This document shows, piece after piece, positions 11,307 through 19,914 of a stretch of 64,000 nucleotides of DNA. Origin of the DNA: Hygrophila difformis (Eukaryota; Streptophyta; Magnoliopsida; Lamiales; Acanthaceae); the NCBI GenBank assembly GCA_030278955.1, contig JAOANR010000014.1:16866068-16930067 (forward strand), given 5' to 3'. Each line of letters opens with the position of its first letter. The stretch's first letter is position 1. A program made the position numbers and the translations under genes. A model generated the notes under the pieces. That model was not told the origin of the DNA and did no database searches. It saw only the letters and a program-made list of their open reading frames with translations.

Positions 11307-12934
11307 TAGTAGGGTGGAGTACCAATATTCTCGTCCCCCCCCGAATCCTCGGCCATTTCCTGGTCCCCCTTGCTAACTCCTGAGTGTCCCTGGATAGCCT
11401 CCTCTCTAGCACCTTCCCTTTTGTCCACTGCGGAAGTACCGAGAGTCTCATCCTCATGAGTATCCTGTGGCCTCGCTCGTTTGCTCTTCTTGTTACCGCC
11501 ATAGTCTGTCGCCCTCAAGGGTTCTAGCTGGCTTTTTCCTGGATTCTGGTTTGCCTTTCCTGCTATCTTCTTCTTATCCCGATTTCCAACTGTGTTGGTG
11601 ATCTGCTTGAGGTGACCCCCCCTATTAAGGGATGGATTGGATTTCAAATTTTGGGGACTATTCTTGAAACCCAAGCCCATATTATTGGGCTTCAACCCCA
11701 CAGCTTTGTTGAGGGCCGGCCCATTGTTCTTCTTTCTTGACACCTTCACCCAATCCCCAAATTCCGGCTGAATTGGCGTCTCACTTTTTTGCCCCTCATT
11801 AATGCTCTGTTCCCCAATCTCCATATGCACATCAGAGCTTTCCCCTTTAGCGTAGGAAGTATAGCCCTTACCATACCCTTCTTCTGCCACCTTACCATTT
11901 TCTTTGCCATTTTCCTCAACATGCAGGAAGTCAACTGCCACAGCCCCCCTTCCTACCTTTTCACCCTGCCCATTGCTAGAAACATGCCCTGCCTTACTAC
12001 CCTTGCAGTCTGCATTTTTGTCTTTACTTCCCTCCTGAGTCGTACTTTCCTTACCAACTTCCCTTTGGTCGCCAGCAACCGGAAGCACCACCGGCTCATC
12101 CACCACCTTTCCCTTCTCCGAGCAGGAATTAGAAGCATGTCCATATTTTTGACATGTCGTGCAAATGAGGTGCAGCCCTTCATATGAGACGCGCTGCCAG
12201 TGCTCCCCAATGAGAACGCTTGTTACCAAAGGTTGGCTTAAATCGATCTCCACACATACTCTTGCATATTTCCCCCGGTTGGCCGTTTTAGTCATATCAT
12301 CCACCTTCATAGGAGTGCCAATGGCCTTGGCCAGTTTATCGATAATGAAGTCCTCATACATCTCCATCCCTAGTCTTGGAAATCTGGCCCAGACTATTGT
12401 TTTCCTTGGTGTTTTATCAGAGGCAGCGAAGTTGGGCCTCCATGAAGCTATGGTGAGATAGCTCTCAAACACCATCCATGGACCTCCATTGAGAACTCTT
12501 GTACGATCCTCATGTTTGTCAAACTTGACAATGAAGTACCCTTCGTCCAAGTCCACCATTTCGAAGGTACCATTCATCTTCCACAGCCTAGATAGCCTTT
12601 CCTTTAGAGCAACATAACCCACCCTCTTACCGAGAACCGAGATAATAAGAGCATCCTCCCAAGGCCTATACAGCCGTTTCATGATCTGGGGATCAAGGGT
12701 CAATCGAGGCTTTAAACGGTCCCCATTGATAAAGTCCAACTTTACCATGTCATCCGAGATGGGCTTCTCTGTCGGCAGTGTCACCCCCGCCTCCTTACCT
12801 TCTAGAACGATATCCCGGAATGAGATTTTGTTGGCGCCCTTGAAAACAAAAGGTTTTGCTGGCTCGGAGGGATCTAGCGGTGGGACAGCAGTGTCATCCG
12901 GCGCAAGTGGGTAGAGAGCATTTGGAAAAGCCAT
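11306..12934 (-). CDS. LINE ORF1: DUF4283 and CCHC zinc-knuckle RNA-binding protein (542 aa)
   Basis: The N-terminal half is a DUF4283 domain (RPWEDALIISVLGKRVGY, then RVLNGGPWMVFESYL). A CCHC zinc knuckle follows at CTTCQKYGHASNSC (C-x2-C-x4-H-x4-C). The C-terminal half is polar and low in complexity. This is the standard plant LINE ORF1 layout, a nucleic-acid-binding protein that packages LINE RNA. The ATG (first base 12934) lies only 11 nt inside the element end. The stop TAA (11308-11306) shares its last A with the ORF2 start. Confidence 0.93.
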   Translation of the reverse strand: MAFPNALYPLAPDDTAVPPLDPSEPAKPFVFKGANKISFRDIVLEGKEAGVTLPTEKPISDDMVKLDFINGDRLKPRLTLDPQIMKRLYRPWEDALIISVLGKRVGYVALKERLSRLWKMNGTFEMVDLDEGYFIVKFDKHEDRTRVLNGGPWMVFESYLTIASWRPNFAASDKTPRKTIVWARFPRLGMEMYEDFIIDKLAKAIGTPMKVDDMTKTANRGKYARVCVEIDLSQPLVTSVLIGEHWQRVSYEGLHLICTTCQKYGHASNSCSEKGKVVDEPVVLPVAGDQREVGKESTTQEGSKDKNADCKGSKAGHVSSNGQGEKVGRGAVAVDFLHVEENGKENGKVAEEGYGKGYTSYAKGESSDVHMEIGEQSINEGQKSETPIQPEFGDWVKVSRKKNNGPALNKAVGLKPNNMGLGFKNSPQNLKSNPSLNRGGHLKQITNTVGNRDKKKIAGKANQNPGKSQLEPLRATDYGGNKKSKRARPQDTHEDETLGTSAVDKREGAREEAIQGHSGVSKGDQEMAEDSGGDENIGTPPY

Positions 12935-12945
12935 GAGAGAGAGAC

Positions 12946-12960
12946 GGCTGTAGCGTATCT
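12946..12960. repeat. Right target-site duplication of the full-length LINE
   Basis: An exact copy of 7018-7032, next to the LINE 5' end. Confidence 0.9.
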
Positions 12961-13148
12961 TGATTGCTTTATACTATCAACACATAAACAGTAAAGAAAA
13001 AAAAAAAGAGGTAACATTATTTTTACTTATTTTAATTCAAATTAAATCTTTACTACTATATCATTACATAAAGAAATGAAAATTTAATTTTTATTTTCAA
13101 TATTCTTTTTTTTGCAACACAAACAATATAATATAGAAAATTATACTA

Positions 13149-13406
13149 CTCCCTATATCCCATTTAACTTGCCCTATTTGATTTCTGCGCACAATCTAAT
13201 GCACTTTTTCAATCGTTAATATCTCAAAATATGTATAATGAAAAATTATGTAAAATATATATTATAAAACTACATGATCATACGGTTCTAACAAGATCCA
13301 ACTCGACTATTCTTTTCCAAATATATACTTATAATAGCATTGAGTCAAAGTTGAATAATGAATATTGCCAAAAAGTCAAACAGGAATGTTACCTAGGATG
13401 GAGGGT
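13149..13406. mobile_element. Stowaway-like MITE
   Basis: It starts CTCCCTATATCCCATTTAAC after TA and ends near GGATGGAGGG. Its body matches, in reverse orientation, the MITE at 48100-48358 (shared segments such as AACAAGATC and AAAAAGTCAAAC). The right end is eroded. Confidence 0.6.
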
Positions 13407-13589
13407 TTATTGCTCTCCATCTCTACTCTACAAACACAATACGCCCTCTGTCCCAGCTAATATGTCCCGTTTGACTTTTTGACACTGTTCATTGTTCAAC
13501 TTTGAATCAATTTTATTGCAAGATATATTTGAAAAAAATAGTCAAATTGTGTCTTGTTAGGATCGTATATCATGTAATTCTAGAATATA

Positions 13590-14096
13590 CTTCCTCCATT
13601 CTCTTTCATTTGCTACAGACCCACTGCGCATGCAGTCCAATGCACATTTTAAATCATTAATAACTCAAATTCGGTACATGTAAAAGTTCTAAAAATTTAC
13701 TCCATCTGTCCCATTTCATTTTTATGAACACAATCCAATGCATTTTTTTAATCGTTAATATCTCAAAATATATATAACTAAAAATTATACAAAATATATA
13801 TTCTAAAATTATACGATTAGATGAATCTAACAAGACCAAACTCTACTATTTTTTCAAATATATAATTACAAGAATATTGAGTCAAATTTGAACAATGAAC
13901 AGTGTCAAAAAGTCAAATGGGACAATTCAACTGGGACGGAGGGAGTAATATTTAAAAACTACACGGCGAGATGAATCTAACAAGATCTCACTTGACTATA
14001 TTTTAACTTGTATAACTATGATAAAACTTTAAGTGAAAGTTGTGTGTGAATACTGACAAATACTCAAATGGAGCTATTATAAGAAAACGGAGGAAG
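13590..14096. mobile_element. Second-level MITE (CTTCCTCC family), itself interrupted
   Basis: It starts CTTCCTCCATTCTC and ends AACGGAGGAAG, with TA on both sides (13588-13589, 14097-14098). Its halves (13590-13699 and 13948-14096) match the intact relative at 46988-47246. Confidence 0.75.
13700..13945. mobile_element. Third-level Stowaway-like MITE
   Basis: 246 bp, starting CTCCATCTGTCCC and ending GGGACGGAGGGAG, flanked by TA (13698-13699 and 13946-13947). It belongs to the same family as the outer element but in reverse orientation. Confidence 0.75.
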
Positions 14097-14463
14097 TATA
14101 TTTTACATAATTTTTTGTTGTACAAATTTTGAGATATTAATGGTTGGAAAAGCTCATTAAATTGCGTGCAAAAGTTAAAAAAAAAAAGACAAGTTAAATA
14201 ATACAGAGGTAGTATAATACTCCCTATAAAATACTACTATGCATACAACGTTTGAATCTTCATTTGGGCCTCAAGCCCAAAACCATTATAACCCAATACT
14301 CACAATATACTCCATTTAGTGGTTTTTTACGTTACTCGATTTGATTTTTTACGTTGTTATTATTCAAATTCAAATTTTTGTGACATTTATAGAATAAAAA
14401 TATTATAACTAATCTAATAACATGATTTTAGATAAAACTAATAAATTGAAAGAACAGAGAGAG

Positions 14464-15835
14464 ATGGCTAGGGTTTTGCTCTCTCCCGATAGCGACAAGC
14501 GAGCGACGGTGAATGATCAGGGAAGTAGCGTAAGATCAAATTTTTCTTCGTTCAAGGAGGCACTCAAGAGCGATGAGAGCAAGGCTGAGGACGTCAGGAT
14601 GCACCGTGATTTATGGGCGGAGAATTTGATCCGAAAGGAGTACGTAGGCGGTAACAAGAAAATCCTGAGTTTTTGCGTGGCCGAGGAATTGGAAGAAGAG
14701 GTTAGGAAGGAATGGGCTGAGGCACTAATTGTGAAGACTATGGGGATGCAGGTCAATTATCGGACTTTGAAGGAACGATTGACGAAGCTTTGGAAGTGCA
14801 ATGTGGGCTAGACATGATCGGCGTTGGTTATGGCTATTATGTTCTTAAATTCGCTAGGTTGGAGGACAGGGAAAGGGTGATCAACGGGGGACCATGGATG
14901 TTGTTCGATCACTATCTCCCGATTATAAAGTGGCGAAAAGAATTTGATCCGGTGACAGAGGTTATTAGCAAGACGATGGTCTGGACGTGGATAATGGGAA
15001 TTTCGATTCAACACTTTAAAGAGGACTTCTTGCATGCTTTTGCGTCTGACATTGGAGAAGTAATCAAATTTGAAAAGCATACCCTAAACCGGGAGCGCAT
15101 CTGTTTTGCTAGGGTATGCATGGAGTTGGATTTGAACAGACCAATTCAATTGGTTAACGGGAGGTGGATACATGTAGCGTATGAAGGGTTGCATTTAATA
15201 TGCAAAACTTGCGGGCGCTGCGGACACTTCCCTAGGGACTGTAAAAGTAATGAGGGAGAGGCTGGCAAACAGGAAGAGCTTGTGGAAGATAAAGCCGAGC
15301 AGGAAAGGGCAAGGTAGGGAAAGCAAAGGCCTATGAAGAAGGGCCGGTGGAAGCTATTGGTAGGGAGGTTCCCCAGGTTATGCCTGGAGCTAGGAAGGGT
15401 GGTAAGGAGGATGATCCAGTAGGGGAGGTATATGGGTAGTGGATTACGGTGGAGAGAAGAAAACGTCGTCTACCTCCGAAAGTTAGGGAACAGAAAGTGC
15501 GCAACCAGACCCTATTCCTACTACTAAGCCGGGGGAGGAAAAGGGATCCGATGAAGCAGCCCGACTCTAATCAGGGGAACATCACACACACCGCGGGCAG
15601 TGTGGGCAAGGAGAAGGAGAAGGGGCCAGGGTTCGTGAGTATTTTGCCTCCGGCTAAAGGGTCGAAGCGAACCGGGATTGACGATAAGGGTACCAGCTCG
15701 GTTTCGATGGGGAGTGGAGCGGCTGGCCAGTTATTGGCTATAGGTTGGGGTGATCCGCACGAGGGTACGAACAACAAAAGCGAAACTGATTTTAGGACGG
15801 AGATTTGGGTTGATGCTCCAGAGGACAGGGTCGAA
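14464..15835 (+). pseudogene. LINE ORF1 pseudogene (DUF4283, CCHC)
   Basis: The first ATG is 14464. The DUF4283 domain is recognisable from WAEALIVKTMGMQVNYRTLK to RVINGGPWMLFDHYLPI. A frameshift occurs near 14808, where the reading continues in another frame through a CCHC knuckle CKTCGRCGHFPRDC. That frame stops at 15317. A polar tail in a third frame runs to about 15835. At least two frame changes make it non-functional. Confidence 0.85.
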
Positions 15836-15869
15836 TAGGCTTCTGAAGGTTGGATTTCCAGTCAATATT

Positions 15870-16740
15870 TACATATGGATTTTAAGGATTTTAAAGTTTT
15901 GGCTTGGTATATCCAAGGATTAATGGGGGACGAGTCACAACGATGGTTGGCAAATTGCATCTGATCTAACCAACCAGACGTTCTCTGCATAATGGAATCA
16001 CACGGGAAGTTCGATAGAGGCTGGGATATGCACCACTTCATATTTAAGAAATAATTGGCAGGGTGGGAGAGATTTGGGTCTTCAAGGTCATTAGGAGTGC
16101 TTGCCAATGCAGCGTTGTCGACACAAGAAGCCGGATGATTAGCGTGGAATTATGGGGGGTTTCCTCGGCATGGACGGTCACATTCATATATGGGAATCCA
16201 AATTATCAGAGGAGGAAAACGGACTTGCAGAATCTACAGTTATTAAAGGACATCATCTCAGGGCCTTAGATGGTAATGGGGGATTGGAATGAAATTAGGG
16301 AGGAAGGGGAGGTTAGCGGAGGCGTGTTCCTTTCGAGAAAGAGCGGAGGAGTTGCGTGATACTCTAAGTACATGCAATTTATTGGACATCCCAACTATTC
16401 TAACCCTGTTCACGTGGGTTATGCCGGTTGGCGCGAATAAGAGGATCCAGAAGAGGTTGGATAGGGGCGTAGCCAACCTGGCTTGGCATGAATTGTTTGG
16501 CGAAGCGCTTATTCAACATCTTGCGAGACTTGGGTCTGATCATTGCCCTTTACTTCTTTTATGTACTAAACCCTTTAGGTGGGAGGCCGCTTGGTCACTG
16601 CATGGGGAGTATGAACAGGTGGTGCAGAAGTATTGTCAGGAGAATGATAATTTAAATATCACAGACTGGACTATGAAGATGAGTGAGGCCTAGGTCAGAT
16701 TCAATGTGAAAACATTCGAGAATATTGTCGACCGGAAAAA
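15870..16740 (+). pseudogene. LINE ORF2 pseudogene, endonuclease part only
   Basis: Fragments of the endonuclease appear in changing frames: LAWYIQGL near 15900, MGDWNEI near 16273, LGSDHCPLLLLC near 16530 and KPFRWEAAWSLHGEYEQ near 16570. Several stops and frameshifts interrupt it. No reverse transcriptase is present because the copy is broken at 16760. Confidence 0.8.
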
Positions 16741-16760
16741 GAAGCTGGAGAGGAGAATAT

Positions 16761-19621
16761 TGTAAAACTCTACTTACTGTCACCGCAGGGAGATAGATCA
16801 ACACACACGTAGGCTACGAGCAGATATCCTTCTACACCTATTTAACTAGAAAAAATTTAAATATTAACTTATTATAATATTTTAACATAAATAATGACTA
16901 ATATGTCTCAACTTCAATAAATCTTACCCGGAAACTTTCTATGGATTAGCTATTCGTAATAAGCTCTAAAACTCTTGACTTGCTGAGAAAATCCCTATTC
17001 AAAACTCAACTATTAAGAATCGTCCTAATAATGCTACAAGAACACTATCAGAGAATTAAAATAAAGGAGCTAAGGAAAAGAGAATAGAAAAATGGAGGAG
17101 TGGGATCAAGAACAGAACAAGAAGATGAAGCAGAGAAGAAATAGGCAACGGGAATGGGATGAGTGCTGATTTATTTATAGCTGGGATGGGGTTATCTTTT
17201 TACCCGGTTCTCGTCTCTACCCCCTTCTACCCATGTGTTTGTCCACCAAATACCTATGGATTCCCATCAACTCCTCATCTTTCCAGCCTCCTTCTGCGTT
17301 CTGATTTTTTTCATAGAGCCACCCACTCCAGACTGTATTCCCCATCAATCTCATTACTTTCTCCATCAGTCCCCTTCTCCTTCTTTTTCTTCCTTCCTTC
17401 TGTCTTCCCCCCTCCCCCCATTTCTTTTTTTTTTTCTTATGTGCTCTCCTGGAGTAGTTTCCGCGAGAAGCACGGAGGCAGCGGAGGAAGGGAAGACCAG
17501 CGGCGATGGTGGCAGTGGCTCGGGCTCGGCGGCAGCTTGGCCACTGAAGCGGCGGCGGCGGCGGGTTGCCCCCCCCCCCCTCTCGCGGCTCTCTCTCCCT
17601 TTCTTTCCCCTTTTTCTTATTGTCTTTTGTTGTTCGATTTTCTGATTTGCTAAATAATGGTGGTGGAAGGATTTGTGGTGGTTGTCTGGTGTTGAAATTT
17701 TTGGGGAGGGATGAAAAGGGTGGCTCAGTGGTGGCGCGAGTCGGTGGTGTTGTGGGCGGAAATGGCGAGGGAGGCCGGGAGTGGTGGTGGCGATGCGGTC
17801 ATTGGTGGTGGATTCGGTGTGGTGGCGAAAATGGGCAGCGGAGGAATGGGGAAGATGGTGGTGGTGGATGGAAAGGATGTAAATGGTGGATAAGTGGTGA
17901 GGGCGGCGGTAAGGGGGCAAGTGGCAGACAGGGCCGCCGGTGGTGGTGCGGTTGTGGTGGGGGCCGTGGAATTTGGTTTCGATTTTTGGGATTTTGAGAC
18001 GGTGGTGGCTGTGGAGGTGCGTTGGCGGAGATGGTGGGCGTCCGGAGGCTCGGCGGCGCCGGAAAAGGGGCAAGAACAATTAGGGTTAGGGTTAGTCTTT
18101 AGGGTTTGGGCTAGGGTTTAGTTTTGGCTCAATTACTCCCTATTGCTTGTTGGACTTGGACTGTTTCAAGACTTGATTCTGTGGCCCAATTTAAAAATAC
18201 CCAATTATGGACTTAATTGACTAATTAATCTAAGTTGTGGATTTAATAATTTAATTATCTGGTATAATTAGTCGAGTAATTTGAGACTCCATATTCTTCA
18301 ATTCGGCACTAGCACTCATTAAAAATCCGACAAATTTCGATAATTAAATGGGTTAAGTATTTTAATTGTAAGGATTCAATTTTTATAATTTAATTTATGT
18401 CTAATACTTAATTTAATGTCTTTAAACACATCAATGGACTTAATGGATTTAATTAAATCCTTAATGATACAAAGTCTTTCAACTATAAGCTAATCCAAGA
18501 TCCAATTTATTTAAATTAATTAGTAATTAGTCTTATTTAGCAAAGTAAGCAAGTCTTAGAATGATTGGGCAAATATTTATCCTTTTGACAACCCATTAAG
18601 TGTTTTAATTTAATCGTATCGACTAAATTGGCTTAGACAAAATTAATAGCTAGCTCCTTGATTAGTTTACCAATTAACACTGGGTACTTTGGAAAAGATT
18701 AATCTAAGTTTCCAATTATCTTATACTTATAATTTACTTTAATAGATTTTAATTATATACTAATTTATTTCATTGGCAAAGATGGTCCGAGTCTCTAAAT
18801 TCTTTAAGTTGGGATAATTTACTATTTACTATTCGGGTCGACCTTCAACCTCTCCAACTATTTGGCTAAACATTTTTAATTAAATTATATTGACTAATAT
18901 TTATATTTTAATTCATGTCTAATGATTTTATTCCAATATTCATGAGTTAATGAACTTAGACTTAATCAAATTGTTTCGGTTTTAGTCCTTTATTCAATTA
19001 GCCTTGACTTGGTAATCATTGTTTTAGAAGGGATAGTATTCTTTATCCTTAAAATGTTATAGCTGGGCAATTTGATCTCCATCCGATTATTTGATTTATA
19101 GAACCTTACTTTAAAATACATTGTCCTATTTTTCCATAGTCCTTGCGGAGGTCAAATTTAATTACAATTAATGACTAAGGGTTTTAAAACTTTCTAGTCT
19201 TTAAATTTGGTTTGCGATATGTTTGGGCATTAAATCTATATTTAAAGTCCGATAGTTTGCAAATTCTTTGATCTTAGCATTTGAACTACATTTCTGTCCG
19301 ATACTATTCGTCGGATATCTTTGATAGATTTATTCCGTTTCTAGTAATGTTTTTATTTCAAATTCTTATAAATAAATTGGTGGACTAAAGTAAATTCTTG
19401 ATAGTTTATAAATTACTACTTATATGCTAATTTAATAGTCTCGGTCTTAAAAGTTTTTAATTCCTTAAAGTTAGTTCTCAACTAAGATCGATTTAAATAA
19501 ACTCACACTTCGAAAATAAATATTATTTCCTTCATCTTCTAAAAATTTTATTTATGAGAAATTTTGAATATTTATTTATTGAAACTTAAATTTCTATTTA
19601 AAATTTTTACGGGGTGTTATA
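16761..19621 (-). mobile_element. Long terminal repeat of a minus-strand Ty3/gypsy-type element (3' LTR)
   Basis: About 2.86 kb. On the minus strand it starts TATAACACCCCG (canonical TG altered to TA) and ends TTTTACA. A purine-rich tract (minus strand AAAGAGGGTAGAC) precedes it in element orientation, at about 19622-19636. A minus-strand TATA box, CTATAAATAAA, lies at about 17180-17170, giving a plausible promoter with a short R/U5 to its left. The GC-rich block 17450-18070 and a telomere-like GGGTTAGGGTTAG at about 18082 lie in U3. No second LTR is present in the window. The left end interrupts the decayed LINE. Confidence 0.6.
17170..17180 (-). promoter_or_regulatory. Putative TATA box of the minus-strand LTR
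   Basis: CTATAAATAAA on the minus strand, followed downstream (leftwards) by about 400 bp to the LTR end. The position suits a U3/R boundary. Confidence 0.4.
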
Positions 19622-19914
19622 GTCTACCCTCTTTAAAATAAGGCCGCCCTCGAAGCCTCTCAGCAAAACTTAAAAGTAATTCATGATTAGATGTATATCA
19701 CCTAAAATTATATTTTATAAAAAAACCTTTCATCGGGTTATCTATTAATTATAATTTTCTTCAATTGGCCTCGGACAACACCCACTTAATTTCTTTAGAG
19801 TATATTTCTATGTTGCAAGAATCATCCAACTTAATTCCGTTGATGTTTCTAAATGATTTAATATGTTGGTCAATTATGGGTTGGTTCATTTTTCTTTCGA
19901 CGCTTTCTCTACCG
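19622..19914 (-). mobile_element. Remnant of the internal 3' end of the minus-strand LTR element
   Basis: On the minus strand this reads towards the polypurine tract and LTR. The sequence next to the tract is typical of the end of a gypsy internal region. No domain is recognisable. To the right the sequence switches to a + strand gypsy reverse transcriptase, so a deletion or rearrangement joins two elements around 19900. Confidence 0.45.

Larger units (their letters stand above)
7033..12945 (-). mobile_element. Full-length LINE (plant L1-type non-LTR retrotransposon), both ORFs open
   Basis: A 5.9-kb element on the minus strand, bounded by a perfect 15-bp target-site duplication (7018-7032 and 12946-12960). 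It ends in about 14 A residues (T on the + strand, about 7031-7044). On the minus strand the order is an 11-nt leader, ORF1 (12934 to 11306), ORF2 (11306 to 7161) and a T-rich 3' UTR of about 115 nt. Both ORFs are uninterrupted and carry all expected domains, so this is a young, possibly active copy. Confidence 0.93.
13442..14212. mobile_element. Stowaway-like MITE interrupted by a second MITE
   Basis: The outermost member of a three-level nest. Its two halves (13442-13589 and 14097-14212) together match the intact MITE at 48100-48358: CGCCCTCTGTCCCAGCTAAT at the left, GACAAGTTAAATAATACAGA at the right. TA flanks both ends (13440-13441, 14213-14214). Confidence 0.75.
14455..16760 (+). mobile_element. 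Decayed LINE, 5' half only
   Basis: The 5' part of a LINE in + orientation: ORF1 and the endonuclease part of ORF2, with many stops and frameshifts. It is cut at 16760 by the minus-strand LTR beginning at 16761. Its start (GAGAGAG directly before ATGGCT) resembles the 5' end of the full-length LINE. Confidence 0.8.

Noticed and set aside
17161..18121. Several long overlapping ORFs on both strands
   Set aside because: GC-rich, low-complexity sequence (His/Pro/Arg or Gly/Val runs) within an LTR; open in many frames because of composition, no domain.
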